Assembly (NCBI RefSeq): GCF_900115755.1
Contig: NZ_FOXQ01000001.1
Coordinates: 1 to 64,000 of the forward strand
DNA: 64,000 bases
Origin: Parafilimonas terrae
GTDB lineage: Bacteria; Bacteroidota; Bacteroidia; Chitinophagales; Chitinophagaceae
Direction of reading: 5' to 3'
Shown here: one piece after another, positions 62,053-64,000 of the stretch
Position numbering within the stretch: the stretch's first letter is position 1
How the letters are laid out: each line of letters opens with the position of its first letter
Program-made: the position numbers and the translations under genes
The notes under the pieces: generated by a model
Seen by the model: only the letters and a program-made list of their open reading frames with translations
What the model was told of the DNA's origin: nothing
Database searches by the model: none

Positions 62053-63297
62053 TCAATCAATATATTTTTTAAAAATTGTTGTGGCAATATGCCCGCCAAA
62101 ACCGAATGTATTATTCATGGCGTAATGCACTTCTTTTTGTTGCGCCTTATGCAGCGTGAAATCAAATATATCTTTAAACTCAGGTTCTATATCTGTTGAA
62201 TTAATCGTTGGCGGAATTATGTTTTCCTGAACAGCTTTAATGCAGGCTATGGCTTCAATAGCGCCTGCTGCACCTAAAAGGTGCCCTGTCATTGATTTTG
62301 TAGCGCTGATATTTAAATTATTTGCTTTGCCGAAAATTCTTTCAGCGGCTTTAAGTTCGCTAAGATCGCCTTGCTGCGTTGACGTAGCATGTGCACTTAA
62401 ATAACCTATGTCTGCCGGTTGAATATTTGCATCTTCCAGTGCAGCAAGCATGCCTAAATAAGCGCCTTCACCGTCAGGATGCGTTCCCGTTAAATGATAA
62501 GCATCGGCAGCCATGCCACCGCCTGATACTTCAGCAATAATAGTGGCGCCGCGCTTTTTTGCATGTTCCAGGTCTTCCAGTATAATTGCGGCTGCGCCTT
62601 CTCCCATTACAAAACCGTCCCTGTTTATATCAAAAGGCCTCGATGCCAGTTGCGGATTATCATTCAATGTTGAAAGCGCTTTTGCCGACATAAAGCCGCC
62701 TACTGCGCTTTGGGTTATGGGCGCTTCAGAACCACCTGTAATAATCATATCGGCTTTGCCCCATTTTATATAATTAAACGCATCAATAATGGCAGTATTG
62801 GAAGTAGCACAGGCTGAAACAGTAGCAAAGTTTATTCCTCTTAAACCATGTTTAATTGAAATAACGCCTGATGCAATATCTACTATCATTTTAGGAATGA
62901 GAAAAGGGCTAAACCTTGGTGTTCCATCTCCAAGCACAAATTCAGTTAGCTGTTGATCATAAGTAGTTACACCGCCATTACCTGACCCCCATATAACACC
63001 AATGCGGTTCCTGTTGAGCTCATCAAAATTTACGCGGGCATTGGCAATTGCTTCATCTGCTGCGATAATTGCATATTGGGTAAACGGGTCATATTTGCGC
63101 GCCTCCGCTTTATTAATAAAATGCAGTGGATCAAAATTTTTAAGCTCGCAGGCAAACTTCGTTTTGAACTTCGTTGTATCAAATTTTGTTATCGGCCCAG
63201 CGCCATTCTCACCATTTATCAATGATTTCCAAAAATCATTAAGATTATTACCAATTGGCGTTAATGCGCCCATTCCTGTTACAACAACCCTTTTCAT
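62053..63297 (-). CDS. fabF: 3-oxoacyl-ACP synthase II (FabF-like)
   Basis: This 414-aa condensing enzyme extends acyl-ACP with malonyl-ACP. The triad Cys-His-His is intact: C163 (VSACATS), H303 (SAHATST) and H339 (KSMTGHLLGAAG), as is the KS end NNTFGFGGHIATTIFKK. The gene overlaps the end of a tetR gene by 4 nt and is not in a fab operon, so it may be a second KAS used for regulated or specialised lipid synthesis rather than the housekeeping copy. That role is inferred from context. Confidence 0.9.
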   Translation of the reverse strand: MKRVVVTGMGALTPIGNNLNDFWKSLINGENGAGPITKFDTTKFKTKFACELKNFDPLHFINKAEARKYDPFTQYAIIAADEAIANARVNFDELNRNRIGVIWGSGNGGVTTYDQQLTEFVLGDGTPRFSPFLIPKMIVDIASGVISIKHGLRGINFATVSACATSNTAIIDAFNYIKWGKADMIITGGSEAPITQSAVGGFMSAKALSTLNDNPQLASRPFDINRDGFVMGEGAAAIILEDLEHAKKRGATIIAEVSGGGMAADAYHLTGTHPDGEGAYLGMLAALEDANIQPADIGYLSAHATSTQQGDLSELKAAERIFGKANNLNISATKSMTGHLLGAAGAIEAIACIKAVQENIIPPTINSTDIEPEFKDIFDFTLHKAQQKEVHYAMNNTFGFGGHIATTIFKKYID

Positions 63298-63851
63298 TTA
63301 TTATTAGTTAAGTCGTTAATAATTGTTTGTTTAATTTTCTCAAAGTCCTTCTTAGTTGTTAGTCTTGTAAGTTGTACTGCGGCCAGCATATTGGTTACTA
63401 TCATTAAGGCCTTGGTTCGGGCATCAATATCAAAGTAAAAAACTTTTTTTGCACGGCCTTCCTCCAAAATTGCAGTTACCCACCCAAGTATATGTTTAAC
63501 CAGTTTTTTAAGTTCATCCTGAATTTCCGGTTCTACTGTATATAGATCAGTGGCCAAAGAGCCCACAAGACATATTTTATTTTCACTTTTAGCAATGGTA
63601 TATATTGAAAAAAAAGCATTCATTTTTTTCATGCAATCGCTATCCTGGTTATTTTTAATAATTGCGGATAACTGCTGCTGATGTTGATGAATGATGGCTA
63701 TGCCAAGGTCTGTTTTAGTAGGAAAATGATAATGAACAGATGCATTCTTAATATTAAGCTGCCTGGCAATATCGGTAAAGCTAAATGCGTTGTATCCTTT
63801 TTCACGAATAAGCGCATCTGCAATTTTTACTATTTCAATCCTGGTATCCAT
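63294..63851 (-). CDS. TetR-family transcriptional repressor
   Basis: This 185-aa regulator has the TetR helix-turn-helix at about residues 8-50 (IADALIREKGYNAFSFTDIARQLNIKNASVHYHFPTK). The helical ligand-binding domain follows (CLVGSLATDLYTVEPEIQDELKKL). It overlaps fabF by 4 nt. A palindrome in its own promoter suggests autoregulation and control of fabF, perhaps responding to an acyl-CoA or similar lipid ligand; the ligand is inference. Confidence 0.92.
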   Translation of the reverse strand: MDTRIEIVKIADALIREKGYNAFSFTDIARQLNIKNASVHYHFPTKTDLGIAIIHQHQQQLSAIIKNNQDSDCMKKMNAFFSIYTIAKSENKICLVGSLATDLYTVEPEIQDELKKLVKHILGWVTAILEEGRAKKVFYFDIDARTKALMIVTNMLAAVQLTRLTTKKDFEKIKQTIINDLTNNK

Positions 63852-63862
63852 TTTTGAAACGG

Positions 63863-63893
63863 CAAATATACTTACCTATTAGTAGGTAGGCAA
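63863..63893 (-). promoter_or_regulatory. tetR-fabF promoter with internal operator
   Basis: On the minus strand TTG (63891-63893) and TATATTTG (63863-63870) are 20 nt apart. Between them lies the palindrome tacctattagtaggta (63873-63888, 14 of 16 positions symmetric), well placed for a TetR dimer to block RNA polymerase. Confidence 0.65.
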
Positions 63894-63937
63894 TTTTGAT
63901 TTAATTTATCCGGGCTGCTTCAAATAAAAGATGGGTT

Positions 63938-64000
63938 TTACAGCATCCCTTTCAATGCAAGCACGAGAATAACAACACCTAAAATAATACGGTAAACACC
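63938..64000 (-). CDS. uppP: Undecaprenyl-diphosphatase, C-terminal fragment
   Basis: The last 20 codons before TAA (63938-63940) read GVYRIILGVVILVLALKGML. This is the typical final transmembrane helix of UppP/BacA (YRIxLGxxIL), which recycles undecaprenyl pyrophosphate in cell-wall synthesis. The gene continues beyond the window edge. The short length limits certainty. Confidence 0.6.
   Translation of the reverse strand, partial: GVYRIILGVVILVLALKGML

Overview
The window looks like a chromosomal segment of a Bacteroidota bacterium, most likely a Chitinophagaceae-type soil or freshwater heterotroph. The basis is a SusC/SusD outer-membrane pair, a subtilase with a type IX secretion (T9SS) sorting tail, many extracellular glycoside hydrolases and peptidases, TAnnTTTG-type -7 promoter elements (before tRNA-Ser, infA, a response regulator and a tetR gene), and the absence of Shine-Dalgarno-like sites before most starts. 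Genus is not determinable from sequence reading alone.

Region 1 (1-8.5 kb) is the accessory part. An intact tRNA-Ser(GCT) at 8414-8502 has its 3' end plus 33 bp of downstream sequence duplicated in direct orientation at 92-140, with only one mismatch and one indel. Between the copies lie a chimeric gene (T9SS plug N-terminus joined to an RraA C-terminus), a 1691-aa DUF4132/MolR-like protein with a small partner, a fic gene cut at its 5' end, a REP-associated transposase (RAYT) flanked by two inverted REP palindromes, and a frameshifted tyrosine-integrase scrap next to the tRNA. I read this as an 8.3-kb decayed tRNA-integrated island.

Region 2 (8.6-33.5 kb) is carbohydrate and exoprotein metabolism. 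A minus-strand group holds a SUMF1-like protein, a Gfo/Idh/MocA oxidoreductase, a GNAT and a TIM-barrel isomerase, followed by apbE. A plus-strand SusC-SusD-VCBS/ASPIC operon comes next, then a catalytically degenerate SDR, HtrA, DUF4870, GH43, GH20, a T9SS-sorted S8 peptidase and an M57-like lipoprotein protease.

Region 3 (33.7-54.3 kb) is mostly housekeeping: mutL; a large HEYRH peptidase/beta-propeller/outer-membrane protein; infA-rpmJ-rpsM-rpsK-rpsD-rpoA-rplQ; an M1 aminopeptidase; rsmI; purS; pssA; an Xaa-Pro aminopeptidase; polA; and a SMUG-like uracil-DNA glycosylase. A decayed MNT/HEPN toxin-antitoxin pair sits just after polA. This region is rich in small repeats: palindromic agct-type spacers inside the ribosomal operon, a 17-unit 21-bp tandem array after rplQ, a dispersed gatttacgattt family, and a cggtcaac family that has entered the M1 aminopeptidase reading frame.

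Region 4 (54.4-64 kb) has an AsmA-like membrane protein, a three-gene signalling operon (single receiver, receiver-kinase, and a CHASE3-GAF-kinase with three receivers), a secreted NTF2-like protein, a tetR-fabF pair with an operator lying inside the tetR promoter, and the last 20 codons of uppP at the window edge.
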